61,713 bases of DNA from an uncultured Microbacterium sp. GTDB lineage: Bacteria > Actinomycetota > Actinomycetes > Actinomycetales > Microbacteriaceae. The position numbers were made by a program, and so were the translations under genes. Of this stretch, positions 33,301-41,189 are shown piece by piece; position 1 is the first letter of the stretch, and the number at the start of each line of letters is the position of its first letter. The stretch lies in the NCBI GenBank assembly GCA_913774845.1, contig CAJYJO010000004.1:1-61713 (forward strand), in the 5' to 3' direction. Under the pieces are notes generated by a model. It worked only from the letters and a program-made list of their open reading frames with translations. It did not search any database and was not told where the DNA came from.

Positions 33301-34213
33301 GCAGGCCACGGTCGACCTCAGGGTCGACGGGCACCCGGCCTGGACCTCGTCCATCGACGTCGAGCTGACCGTGAAGGAGAACTCCTACCTGACGATCTCG
33401 GAGGTGGAGGCGCTGTCTCGGACGGCGAGCCGCGCATCATCCGCCTCCCTCGGACGTCTGAACATGGACGGGGTGCCGCTCGCGGGCTTCGACCCGGCGA
33501 CCACGCACTACGAGACCACCGTGGATGGTTCCCGGTGGCCGACTGTGTCGGCTGTGGCATCCGACACCGAGGCGACCGTCTCGGTGGGCGCCGTCGATCC
33601 GGCCACGGGGCGGGTGGCGATCGAGGTCACCGCCGCCGACGGGAAGACGACCCGGACCTACGAGCTGATCGTCAGCCGTCGTGCGACCTTCACGAACGAA
33701 CCGCGGCTCATCGTCGAGGTCGGCGAGGTGCGGCTCGCGGCCGCGGTCGACCCGGCCGATGCGGAACTTCGCGTGGTCTGGCTGCGCGACGGTGTGGCTC
33801 AGCCCCGCACCGGCACGGCCTACGCACTCGGGTCGGCGGACGCCGGGACGTCGCTCTCGGCCCGCGTCACCGCGGAACGCACGGGCTTCCTCTCGGGTGA
33901 GGCGATGTCGGAGACCGTGAAGATCCACGCCTACGAGGTGCCGGATGACAGTGGCGGTGGCGGGAGTGCGCCCACCCCGACGGATGGCTCGACGGATGGC
34001 CCGACGGCAACGCCGACCCCGGCAACGGTGGCCTCGGCCGCTGCTGCCGCGGCTCCGGCGCGATCGGCGCCCGCTCGCCTCAGTGCGACCGGCACCCCCG
34101 ACACCTCGAACGTGATCGGTGTCGCGGCCCTGCTCCTCGCACTGGGAACGGCGGCTCTGGTGGCCGTTCGTATCCGCCGCCGGCACGAATCGGCGACCTC
34201 GTCCCACGACTGA
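30338..34213 (+). CDS. Secreted reprolysin-like zinc metalloprotease with LSATG anchor
   Basis: The 1291-residue exported protein has a signal peptide (about 1-42, ending TPASARA), a propeptide-like region, and an M12-type catalytic domain with HEIGHQFGGTH at 370-380 and a Met-turn SSTIMGYAG shortly after. C-terminal to it are beta-sandwich modules: one Ig-like module with VTWDASGVDW, a discoidin-like segment, and a cadherin-like module. The end is LSATGT, a hydrophobic helix and RIRRRH, the form of a class E-like sortase signal. The GTG at 30338 has GGAG upstream. The M1-type protease gene follows 18 bases later, so the two may form an operon. Confidence 0.87.
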   Translation: MTPSAPRPHRRFVAATAAALVAALAAALLSATPASARADEPVWTPVETTGTQTELGLKADASVAAFDVDLDSVLSGSTGLRTMARSVVPATQHVKLPDPTGAFVDFDVQPISVMEDDLAARHPELKTYAGHATSDPTTSIRLSITPLGVSASVRSGDNRSVPWYIDPIPSDAGSAKPQHISYGRDAAREGKGEAQFLEPREEAPVPDEAPGDAPKATRQVIRLALASDPAFAQFYGTENVLAAKVVMVNRVAQIYNDDVGVQLKLVDGTEQLNFDSDAAAYDPGGACGDDACYWRDAMRECSDGLLSANAGVLQRILGDGAYDVGHISLGSGDGGMAYWNVVGKDYWKGGGCTGLSAPVGDIFATDYLAHEIGHQFGGTHTMNACYNSQGDSAMEPGSSSTIMGYAGLCGENDLQSNSDPYFSAFTIDQMHYWTGLAGEHVASTNTIPVVTAPESRTIPIRTPFALTASGSDADGDALTYVWEQANLGDFGRALRDPNKVDGPLFRVFSKAVDLTYEQAHSYYSGAQNAAGPVPTRVFPDMDQILSGATNAHTGLCDMSDSAQVRDCYSEFLPTAAYEGNGNGGFDFRVTARDQRVDGGGVAMAAVHLGIDREAGPFEVTSQADAGQSVIGGRSTEITWAVNGTDAPELAPEVRIMLSTDGGKSFDRVLAERTANDGAESVTFPSVSTKNARIKIEAVDNYFFAVNRADFTIVDTVMTSIEPQAVRTIPGAPVDLPTTVVPVYSDGARTPVPVTWDASGVDWAEAGSYRVIGTGVDDYGNAFSDAVLTVEIGDFSRTDPVSATVPTGQPVSSLAGLLPATVPAQIGDGEARFDTAVTWDTTTVTQADLDAAGSIRIDGTADSTIAGNPGLPAVLTVFVTEGDAVNVAPNSETRTASYTEPGYSIDRTVNGDLRDKAWSDWRGGGSNPTDTLTYTWSSSQLLDTVVVTGFRDGGDHSLPAEVSVSYTDDRSGERVTTTPVPVDTGGDLPQATVDLRVDGHPAWTSSIDVELTVKENSYLTISEVEALSRTASRASSASLGRLNMDGVPLAGFDPATTHYETTVDGSRWPTVSAVASDTEATVSVGAVDPATGRVAIEVTAADGKTTRTYELIVSRRATFTNEPRLIVEVGEVRLAAAVDPADAELRVVWLRDGVAQPRTGTAYALGSADAGTSLSARVTAERTGFLSGEAMSETVKIHAYEVPDDSGGGGSAPTPTDGSTDGPTATPTPATVASAAAAAAPARSAPARLSATGTPDTSNVIGVAALLLALGTAALVAVRIRRRHESATSSHD

Positions 34214-34231
34214 CCCCGAAAGGACAGGACC

Positions 34232-36127
34232 ATGATGCACCCCGTTCGATCCGCTTCCCGGGGACGGGGGGCAGCCGCAGCAGCGGCGGCTCTGATCGCC
34301 GCGGGTATCACCCTCCCGAGTCCGGCGGTCGCCGATGTCGAGCTCCCGCCGCCGGCGGCGGACATCTTCCCGAACGTCGGTACCGCGGACTTCGACGTCC
34401 AGCACTACGACGTCCAGATGGACTACCGCACGAACGCCGACATCTCGGCCGTGACGACCATCACGGCCGTCGCGGCGAAACCGCTCGACACGATCCGTCT
34501 CGACCTCGAGGGGCTCACCGTCGATGCGGTCACCGTCGACGGGAAGGATGCCGCCTTCACCCGTGAAGACGACGACGCGACCACGCTGCACAAGCTCGTC
34601 GTGGCTGCTCCCGAGACGGTCGACGGAGAGTTCACGGTCGTGGTGAGCTATCACGGCGCTCCTGTCCGGCACGAGGATCCGGACGGGTCGACCGAGGGGT
34701 GGATGCCGACGGCCACGGGCGTGGCCGCGCTGGGGCAGCCGGTCGGCACCATGACCTGGCTGCCGAGCAACAACACGGTGGGCGACAAGGCGACGTACGA
34801 CATCGACGTGACCGCTCCGACCCAGACCGACGGCCAGGACGTCTCGGTCGCCAGCAGTGGCAACCTCGTCGGACAGAAGGCCGTCGACGCGGACCGCACC
34901 CGCTGGTCGTGGGACATCGCGACACCATTGTCGACATCGATGCTGGTGCTCTCCGTCGGGCAGTTCGACGTCCTCGAGTCGGACATCACTCTCGCCAGCG
35001 GACGGACTCTGAAGGAATGGTCGTTCGTGGCGAAGAGCGCGTCGGCCGACGACCGAAAGGACATCGACTCCCTGCGGGGCCGTATCCCGCTCATGCTCGA
35101 CTGGCTCGAGAGCAAGCTCGGACCCTACCCGGGCGAGAGCACCGGCATCATCTGGGATCACGCCGACGTGGGGTACGCCCTCGAGACGCAGGACCGACCG
35201 TTCTTCGACGGCTGGATCAACGAGAGCACTCTGCTGCATGAGTTCTCGCACATGTGGTTCGGCAACTCGGTGAGCCCGAAGACGTGGTCGGAGATCTGGC
35301 TCAGCGAGGGGGCGGCGACCTTCTTCGAGCGCTATTACGCCTCCGACGTGCTGAAAGACGGCAGCGATCCCCTCGACGTCGCCGAGGACGGCATCAAGAC
35401 CGAGGAGCCCCAGATGTGGAAAACGCCCTCGGTGGGGTGGACGGACCCCGTGGATCTGTACGGATGGCAGAGCTACACCCGCGGGTCGTACGTCTACAGC
35501 GCCCTGATGAACGCCCTCGGACCGGAGGGATTCGACGACGTCGTGAAGGCCTGGGCCACGACGTACCGGACGTCGTCGGTGGTGACGGCCGACTTCATCC
35601 GGCTCGCGAGCGAAGTCTCGGGCCGTGATCTCAGCCGGACGCTCGACCAGTGGATCGTCGGGGACACCGTGCCCTGGGTGCCGGAGAGCATCCTCCGCAT
35701 CCTCGCGTCGAACCCGGTGCAGACGACCGCAGGGACGGCTCCGACGCTGCCGACGACGGTGACTCCCGTGTACGCGTCGGGTCTGTCGCAACCGGCCACG
35801 GTGACGTGGGACACGGCCTCGGCGGATTGGACCGAGCCGGGAACGGTCACGCTCACCGGATCCGGCGCCGACTTCTTCGGGGCGCCGTTCACCACGGCAT
35901 CCGTGGAGGTCGTGATCGCCGCAGCACCGGCGCCCACGGCGACGATCTCGCCGACGGCGGCCCCCGCGCCGTCCAGCAGCGCCGGGGTGCCGGTCTCCGC
36001 GACCCCGTCGCAGCTCGGAGCGACGGGCTCGGAGCTCCCCCTGCCGGGAATCGTCGCCGCGTTCGCCCTGCTCGCCGGTGGAGGCATCGCGCTCGCCGCA
36101 TCGCGGCGCCGACGTCGAGCTGACTGA
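34232..36127 (+). CDS. Secreted M1-type metallopeptidase with LGATG anchor
   Basis: The 631-residue protein has a signal peptide (about 1-34), an M1 beta-domain start, and a gluzincin active site HEFSH at 336-340 with the third ligand Glu359 exactly 18 residues after the second His. The exopeptidase motif GAMEN is absent; the corresponding stretch reads GYALETQ. After the catalytic domain comes an Ig-like module (VTWDTASADW) related to one in the preceding protease, then a Pro/Ala/Thr stretch, LGATG, a membrane helix and SRRRRRAD. It may be a cell-wall-bound peptidase; exo or endo activity cannot be assigned. Confidence 0.87.
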   Translation: MMHPVRSASRGRGAAAAAAALIAAGITLPSPAVADVELPPPAADIFPNVGTADFDVQHYDVQMDYRTNADISAVTTITAVAAKPLDTIRLDLEGLTVDAVTVDGKDAAFTREDDDATTLHKLVVAAPETVDGEFTVVVSYHGAPVRHEDPDGSTEGWMPTATGVAALGQPVGTMTWLPSNNTVGDKATYDIDVTAPTQTDGQDVSVASSGNLVGQKAVDADRTRWSWDIATPLSTSMLVLSVGQFDVLESDITLASGRTLKEWSFVAKSASADDRKDIDSLRGRIPLMLDWLESKLGPYPGESTGIIWDHADVGYALETQDRPFFDGWINESTLLHEFSHMWFGNSVSPKTWSEIWLSEGAATFFERYYASDVLKDGSDPLDVAEDGIKTEEPQMWKTPSVGWTDPVDLYGWQSYTRGSYVYSALMNALGPEGFDDVVKAWATTYRTSSVVTADFIRLASEVSGRDLSRTLDQWIVGDTVPWVPESILRILASNPVQTTAGTAPTLPTTVTPVYASGLSQPATVTWDTASADWTEPGTVTLTGSGADFFGAPFTTASVEVVIAAAPAPTATISPTAAPAPSSSAGVPVSATPSQLGATGSELPLPGIVAAFALLAGGGIALAASRRRRRAD

Positions 36128-36136
36128 ACGATGGTG

Positions 36137-36173
36137 GAAGGGGCGGTCCGTGGCATCCACGGGCCGCCCCTTC
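36137..36173. terminator. Bidirectional terminator
   Basis: A 17-base-pair stem with one G-T pair and a three-base loop (GAAGGGGCGG...CCGCCCCTTC) lies between the convergent M1 peptidase and Lrp/AsnC genes. Its loop contains the abundant GGCATCC word. Confidence 0.82.
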
Positions 36174-36185
36174 TCGCGTTCGACC

Positions 36186-36611
36186 TCAGGACATGAGTCG
36201 ATCGAGCACGATCGAGGTGCGCGTGCGCTCGATGCGGTTGGAGCTGCGGAGCGTCTCGACGATGTTTCCGAGCGCTTCGTTGTCAGCGGCGCGCAGGATG
36301 ACGACGGCGTCGGCCGCCCCGGCGACCGACACCGCGGTCACGACCCCGTGGAGACCGGCGAGAAGCGAGCGCAGCTCCGTTGTGCTGACGTTGCCTCGAC
36401 AGAAGATCTCGACGACGGCTTCGGTGCCGTCGAATGTCGCCGGGTCTCGCCGCGCGATCGTGAAACTGGGAATGACTCCCGACGCGAGCATGGCCTCCAC
36501 CCGGCGCTTCGCGAGAGACGTCGAGCGTCCGATCCGTCGTGCGATCTCGGAGAACGGCATGCGCGCATCGGTCGAGAGCAGGTCAAGGATCGCTTCATCC
36601 ACGCTGTCCAC
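36186..36611 (-). CDS. Lrp/AsnC-family transcriptional regulator
   Basis: The 141-residue protein has the N-terminal helix-turn-helix (DEAILDLLSTDARMPFSEIARRIGRS, in parts) and a C-terminal RAM-type ligand domain (AVVEIFCRGNVSTTELRSLLAG). Lrp/AsnC regulators sense amino acids or related metabolites. I choose the GTG at 36611, which has no ribosome site but a TACTGT hexamer a few bases upstream, as expected of a leaderless transcript. A longer frame from 36704 would overlap the upstream gene by 35 bases. Confidence 0.85.
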   Translation of the reverse strand: MDSVDEAILDLLSTDARMPFSEIARRIGRSTSLAKRRVEAMLASGVIPSFTIARRDPATFDGTEAVVEIFCRGNVSTTELRSLLAGLHGVVTAVSVAGAADAVVILRAADNEALGNIVETLRSSNRIERTRTSIVLDRLMS

Positions 36612-36669
36612 GGCTGTGACAGTAGACGGGCGACGTTTCGTTTCCGTGGCGGAGAGGTGCCGATCTCGC

Positions 36670-37776
36670 TCACGGCGCCGACGCATCGGGCAGATGCTCC
36701 GCATCCGCCAGGGGCGTGGGCGTGGGGACCGGCGTGGTGTCCGCTTCCGTAGCGGATCGAACGACGTCCGCGGGGAGCGGTTGCACGCGCGAGAACGGGA
36801 ACTCCGTCGGTCCCGCGTTCGCGATGTCGTCGGGCGTCATCCACGACCCCGCCGGCAGTTCTCGCAGCGGGAAGATGTTCCAGGCGCCGTTGCCACCCGG
36901 GACCGGGTAGGGAACGGGCACCGGACCACCGCCGCCGTAGAAGTAGCCGTCGATGGTCTGCGGCCCGCTGTCGGCTCCGACCGTGGTGAGCGGGGCGCCG
37001 TTCTGGTCGAACAGCTGCACGACGGGGATGGGGTTGCCCTCGACGTCGAACGCGAAGATGTTGCGCACTCGCTGGCCGTCGACCGAGAGGCCCGAAATCT
37101 GGTAGGGCTCGGGCACCGCGTTGGCGCGCTCGATGGCGAGGCTCAGCCCCTGCGCGAACAGACCCGCGAGGATCGGGAGGGCGAACACCGCGCCGACCGT
37201 CAGGACCGAGCGCAGAACCCGAACGCCTTTCCCCGGGAGCCAGCGCCCGCGGCCCCACTGCACGCTCAGGGTGAGGGCCGCGAGCAGGATCGCCCACGCG
37301 ACCGGATTGCCTCCCAGGGCGAGGATGGCGCCGAGCAGGCCGCCCGAGACGCTCGACGGCACGACGATCCAGACGAAGAGGTAGAGGCAGACGTACCAGG
37401 TGGCGCCGCGAACCAGCCACCAGACCGGACGCAGCGCTCCGAAAAGGTCCAGGAGCCATGCGCCGACCGGGTTCTTCCGGATGACCTCACCGACCTCGCG
37501 CCACCCGTCCTTCACCTGCTCGAGAAGCGGCTCCCGCTTCGGGGCGGTGCGAGGTGCGCCACGCTCGGGGAGACCCGCGGCCGAGCGGAGTTCGGCGGCG
37601 TAGGTCGCGGCATCCGGGATCTCGAAGTGCTCGCCGGCCTCCGCGGCCTGATCCGACAGGTCGGCCTCGAGACCGTCGAGCAGGTCGTCGACCTCGTCGG
37701 CGGGCAGATCGTCGAGGTGCGTGCGGACGGCGGCGGCGAAGGCGCGGATGTCGTCGCGGACGGGCGTGGTGATCAT
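36670..37776 (-). CDS. Membrane protein with HAAS-like N-terminus, coupled to PadR
   Basis: The 368-residue protein starts with a helical acidic region (FAAAVRTHLDDLPADEVDDL) of the kind found in HAAS/DUF1700 proteins, then four hydrophobic segments between about residues 115 and 225, and a Pro/Gly-rich extracellular part with no recognised domain. Its ATG overlaps the PadR stop (ATGA). HAAS-like proteins are usually controlled by the adjacent PadR regulator. The function is unknown. Confidence 0.8.
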   Translation of the reverse strand: MITTPVRDDIRAFAAAVRTHLDDLPADEVDDLLDGLEADLSDQAAEAGEHFEIPDAATYAAELRSAAGLPERGAPRTAPKREPLLEQVKDGWREVGEVIRKNPVGAWLLDLFGALRPVWWLVRGATWYVCLYLFVWIVVPSSVSGGLLGAILALGGNPVAWAILLAALTLSVQWGRGRWLPGKGVRVLRSVLTVGAVFALPILAGLFAQGLSLAIERANAVPEPYQISGLSVDGQRVRNIFAFDVEGNPIPVVQLFDQNGAPLTTVGADSGPQTIDGYFYGGGGPVPVPYPVPGGNGAWNIFPLRELPAGSWMTPDDIANAGPTEFPFSRVQPLPADVVRSATEADTTPVPTPTPLADAEHLPDASAP

Positions 37777-38132
37777 CGTGCGTCTCCGATCGTGCGCAGC
37801 TGGGGAGCGGGGGTCGTGTCGTCGAGGAGTCCGGTCATGGCCGAGGAGAAGTGCGCCCAGCTGGCGCGCTGGGCATCGAGGAGCTCGCGCCCCTGCGAGT
37901 TGATCGCGTAGTACTTGCGGTGCGGACCGCCCTCGCTCGGGACGACGTAGCTCGACAGCGCCCCCGCGGAGTACAGCCGCCGGAGCGTCCCGTACACCGA
38001 CGCATCGCCCACCTCGCCGAGCCCCGCCTCGCGCAGACGCCGCACGATGTCGTACCCGTACCCGTCGTCGTGCTGCACGACCGCGAGTACCGCGGCATCC
38101 AGCACCCCTTTCAGTAGCTGCGTCGTATCCAC
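37773..38132 (-). CDS. PadR-family transcriptional regulator
   Basis: The 119-residue protein has the PadR winged helix: LLKGVLDAAVLAVV, YGYDIVRRLREAGLGEVGDAS, VYGTLRRLYSAGAL, and HRKYYAINSQGRELL. The GTG at 38132 follows an AAGGGGG element and starts right at the family domain. It overlaps the membrane-protein gene downstream, so it probably represses its own operon in response to an unknown signal. Confidence 0.9.
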   Translation of the reverse strand: MDTTQLLKGVLDAAVLAVVQHDDGYGYDIVRRLREAGLGEVGDASVYGTLRRLYSAGALSSYVVPSEGGPHRKYYAINSQGRELLDAQRASWAHFSSAMTGLLDDTTPAPQLRTIGDAR

Positions 38133-38223
38133 GCGGCCCCCTTCGCTTGTCTGCCTCGGACAGTACCACGCAGTGCGCGGTAGTGTGGAGTGCAGATCCC
38201 GCGCGTCGGCGGGTCGGGGTGGC

Positions 38224-38298
38224 CCCGGGTTCGGGGCGTGTTCTTCCGTTCGGGCGGAAGACCCGCGCCCCGAACGCCGAATCACGCCCCGAACCGGG
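38224..38298. repeat. Nested imperfect inverted repeat
   Basis: The arms CCCGGGTTCGGGGCGTG and CACGCCCCGAACCGGG pair over about 16 bases with one bulge, and a smaller hairpin (TCTTCCG...CGGAAGA) sits inside, together with a further copy of CGCCCCGAACGCCG. It lies upstream of the PadR gene and downstream of the alcohol dehydrogenase terminator. Confidence 0.55.
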
Positions 38299-38313
38299 CG
38301 TGCGAACGCCGAA

Positions 38314-38344
38314 GGGGTGGCATCCAGGATCCGGATGCCACCCC
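38314..38344 (-). terminator. Terminator of the alcohol dehydrogenase gene
   Basis: A perfect 12-base-pair stem (GGGGTGGCATCC with GGATGCCACCCC) and seven-base loop lie 14 bases past the stop. Both arms contain the over-represented GGATGCC heptamer. There is no T run, so it may need help to terminate. Confidence 0.6.
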
Positions 38345-38357
38345 CTCGGTGCCGCGT

Positions 38358-39392
38358 TTACGGAACGACGACCGCGCGACCGCGCACCTCGCCGTGGTGC
38401 AGACGCTGGTAGGCCTCGACGGCGGTGTCGAAGCCGTACCGCTCGACGTGGACGCCGACGGCGCCGCTGCGCGCGAGGTCGAGCACCTCGATGAGCTCGC
38501 CGCGCGTGCCCCAGTAGGGCGCGCGAACGGCCGCACCCATGGGAGTCGAGAAGAAGCCGGCGGGCAGGATGCCGCCCCCGATGCCGACGATGTGGATGAA
38601 GCTGTCGAGCGCCGCCACCTGCCGGGCCAGGTCGATCGTGGGTTGCACGCCGACGAAGTCGAACACGGCCGTGGCGCCGAGGCCGTTCGTCAGCTCGCGG
38701 ATGCGCTCGGCGGCGTGCTCGTCCGAGGTCACCGTGTGGTGGGCGCCGACCTCGCGGGCGAGGGCGAGCTTGTCCTCGCCGAGGTCGACCGCGATGACGG
38801 TGGCCTGCGTGATCGCGCGGAGGATCTGCACGCCCACGTGTCCGAGTCCGCCGACGCCGATCACCACGGCGGTGGCGCCGGGGTACAGCTTCTCCTTCGC
38901 CGACACGATCGCGTGATACGGGGTGAGGCCCGCGTCGGTCAGCGACACGGTCTCGACGGGGTCGAGGTCGCCGAGCGGCACGAGGTGACGGGGGTCGTCG
39001 ACGATGACGTACTCGGCCATCGCGCCGGGGGCACCGAGTCCGGGCGGGGTGATGCCGAGCTCGGCGGCGTAGGGGCAGTAGTTCTCGGCGCCCTGCGCGC
39101 ACGCGTGGCAGCGGCCGCAGCCCCACGGTCCGTAGATCGCGTAGGCCTCCCCGACGTTCACTCCCTCGACGCCTTCGCCGAGCTCATCGACGATGCCGGC
39201 GCCCTCGTGGCCGAGCGTCAGGGGGAGTCCGTAGGTGTACTGCTCCTCCGGAAGGTCCATCACGAACCAGTCGGAGTGGCACAGGCCGGCGGCCGTGACC
39301 TTGAGCCGGATCTGCCCCGGACCGGGGTGGGGCTCCTCGATCTCGACGACCTCGGGGCCCTTGCCGATCTCGCGGTACTGCACTGCCTTCAT
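38358..39392 (-). CDS. Zinc-dependent alcohol dehydrogenase
   Basis: The 344-residue medium-chain dehydrogenase oxidises alcohols with NAD. It has catalytic zinc ligands Cys38 (GLCHSDW) and His62-Glu63 (LGHEGAG), a structural zinc loop CGRCHACAQGAENYC, and nucleotide motif GVGGLGHVGV. Length is typical. An AAGGAA site precedes the ATG at 39392. It diverges from a GAF-domain regulator, and an aldehyde dehydrogenase lies 2.6 kb away, so it may catalyse the first step of short-chain alcohol oxidation. Confidence 0.94.
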   Translation of the reverse strand: MKAVQYREIGKGPEVVEIEEPHPGPGQIRLKVTAAGLCHSDWFVMDLPEEQYTYGLPLTLGHEGAGIVDELGEGVEGVNVGEAYAIYGPWGCGRCHACAQGAENYCPYAAELGITPPGLGAPGAMAEYVIVDDPRHLVPLGDLDPVETVSLTDAGLTPYHAIVSAKEKLYPGATAVVIGVGGLGHVGVQILRAITQATVIAVDLGEDKLALAREVGAHHTVTSDEHAAERIRELTNGLGATAVFDFVGVQPTIDLARQVAALDSFIHIVGIGGGILPAGFFSTPMGAAVRAPYWGTRGELIEVLDLARSGAVGVHVERYGFDTAVEAYQRLHHGEVRGRAVVVP

Positions 39393-39740
39393 GGCGTTCC
39401 TTTCTCTGGAGCGACGGGGGGATGCCTCCACCGTGCGCCTGCCGTCGACGCGTGTCGAGGGGGTCGACGGCGTTTTCCACCGTTGGGAATCGCTCTCATT
39501 AATCCGTGTGAATGGATATCCGGATGCCGGTATCGACACGCCGATGGCACCTTCGGCCGCCGGTCGTCGCGGGGCGTGCGAGGTGGCCCCGGGGTGTTCT
39601 GCGTGGCCCCGGGGCCACGGATCGAGCACCCGAACCCGTCGCGCGACGCCGGGCGTCTGGCATCCGGCCGTGAACCCTCCCGTCCGCGCGTGCGCGCACC
39701 TACACTGAGACCCACCTCCGTCACCGTCGATGGGAGTTCC
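39393..39740. promoter_or_regulatory. Divergent control region between dehydrogenase and GAF regulator
   Basis: The 348-base gap holds two direct copies of GTGGCCCCGGGG at 39583-39594 and 39603-39614, exactly 20 bases apart, the second completed to the perfect palindrome GTGGCCCCGGGGCCAC (39603-39618). Nearer the dehydrogenase is a nine-base inverted repeat GCCGTCGAC/GTCGACGGC (39441-39471) and an A/T-richer patch around 39496. These may be operators; I cannot place promoters with confidence. Confidence 0.5.
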
Positions 39741-41027
39741 GTGTCCTCTGCCTGGTCGCGACCGGCCGTGTCCCCCGAGACCTCGGGGCTGCTGATCGCG
39801 CGCGCACACGAGGAGCTCCTCGCCGGGAACGACGACCGGCGCCTCGACGACGTGCGGCCGCTGGTGAAGGAATCGTGGCGGAGGTCGTTGGCATCCCTCG
39901 TCGGTCCGGAGGGCCTGCCGTCGCTCGACCTCGCCAGCGACGAGCTCGAGGCGTACCGGCGCGCCCACCCCCTCGCGAGCGTGATGGACATGGTCCGCGC
40001 GCTGCTGCTGCCCGGGACGGCCGAGGAGTCCGGCGTCCTCGTCGCCGTCGGGGACGCCGCGGGCCGCCTGCTGTGGGTCGAGGGTGATCGGCACATCCGC
40101 GCGTTGACCGGCGACATGGGCTTCGTCGCGGGAGCGAACTGGGCGGAGGATGCCGTGGGCACGTCGGCCCCCGGAACGGCCCTGAGGCTCGACCGCTCGG
40201 TGCAGATCCGCGGCGCGGAGCACTTCAACCGCCTCGTGCAGCCCTGGTCGTGCACCGCGGCGCCCGTCCACGACCCCGAGACGCGGCGCCTGCTCGGGGT
40301 GATCGACGTCACGGGAGGGCCCGAGGCCGTGACGCCCCAGGCCCAGTTGCTGGTGGATGCCACGGCTCGGGCGATCGAGAGCGAGATCCTCGTGGCGCGG
40401 CTGCGCGCGCAGCAGGCTCCTCCCCCGCGCCGATCCGCGCCCGCGCGGGCTCTGCTGCGCATCCTGGGCCGCGACCGCGCCCTGTTGGAGGTGGGAGGTG
40501 CGTCCGTCGAGCTCAGCGCGCGGCATGCCGAGATCCTGCTGTTGCTGGCGGTCCACCGTGAGGGGCTGTCGGCCGAGGCGTTGAGCGAAGCGGTGTACGG
40601 CCACGCGGCCGTCGACACGCTGCGGCCCGAGATGGTGCGCCTGCGCCGCGCGCTCGTCCCCGTCGCTCCGCGGCTGGTTCCGGCATCCCGTCCCTACCGC
40701 CTGCCCGAGGGGCTCGAGACCGACGCCCAGCACGTGCTGTCGCTGCTCGACCGCGGGGCTCACCGAGTCGCACTCGCCGCCTACGCGGGTCCCGTGCTGC
40801 CCGAGTCGGACGCGCCGGGCGTCGCCGAGGTGCGCGAGTCGGTGAGATCGGCGCTGCGCGAGGCGCTCATCGGCGAGGCCGGCGTCGACGTGCTGCTGGC
40901 CTATGCCGAGACGGCGGAGGGACGCGACGACGAAGAGGTCCTCCGGCTGTGCCTGGGCATGCTGCCCGCGCGGTCTCCCAAGCGCGCCGGGCTCGTCGCG
41001 CGGGTGGAGCGGCTCGAGCGCGAGTGA
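39741..41027 (+). CDS. GAF-domain transcriptional regulator
   Basis: The 428-residue protein has a GAF-type N-terminal half similar to AcoR-like regulators (VKESWRRSLAS, WAEDAVGTSAPGTAL, HFNRLVQPWSCTAAPVHD, LLGVIDVTGG) but lacks the AAA+ sigma-54 domain. The C-terminal part (LSARHAEILLLLAVHREGLSAEALSE) looks like a winged-helix module. The GTG at 39741 has GGGAG upstream. Lying between the alcohol and aldehyde dehydrogenase genes, it probably controls both in response to an alcohol or carbonyl compound. Confidence 0.82.
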   Translation: MSSAWSRPAVSPETSGLLIARAHEELLAGNDDRRLDDVRPLVKESWRRSLASLVGPEGLPSLDLASDELEAYRRAHPLASVMDMVRALLLPGTAEESGVLVAVGDAAGRLLWVEGDRHIRALTGDMGFVAGANWAEDAVGTSAPGTALRLDRSVQIRGAEHFNRLVQPWSCTAAPVHDPETRRLLGVIDVTGGPEAVTPQAQLLVDATARAIESEILVARLRAQQAPPPRRSAPARALLRILGRDRALLEVGGASVELSARHAEILLLLAVHREGLSAEALSEAVYGHAAVDTLRPEMVRLRRALVPVAPRLVPASRPYRLPEGLETDAQHVLSLLDRGAHRVALAAYAGPVLPESDAPGVAEVRESVRSALREALIGEAGVDVLLAYAETAEGRDDEEVLRLCLGMLPARSPKRAGLVARVERLERE

Positions 41028-41189
41028 AGCGTTTCGCACGCCGGTTCCGTGCCGGGCTGCGTATTCCCGAGTCGGCATGTCCCATCTCGTGCAGATTTCG
41101 CGTCGGTGTTTCGCACGAAGTGGGGCACCCGACGAGGCGATGACGCCGCGGGGGTGCCCGATGTCGGAGGCCCTCGTTACGCTGAACAT

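Noticed and set aside
38190-39740. Long in-frame extension upstream of the GAF regulator
   Set aside because: It is antisense to the alcohol dehydrogenase and has no similarity; a GTG with a good ribosome site lies at 39741.
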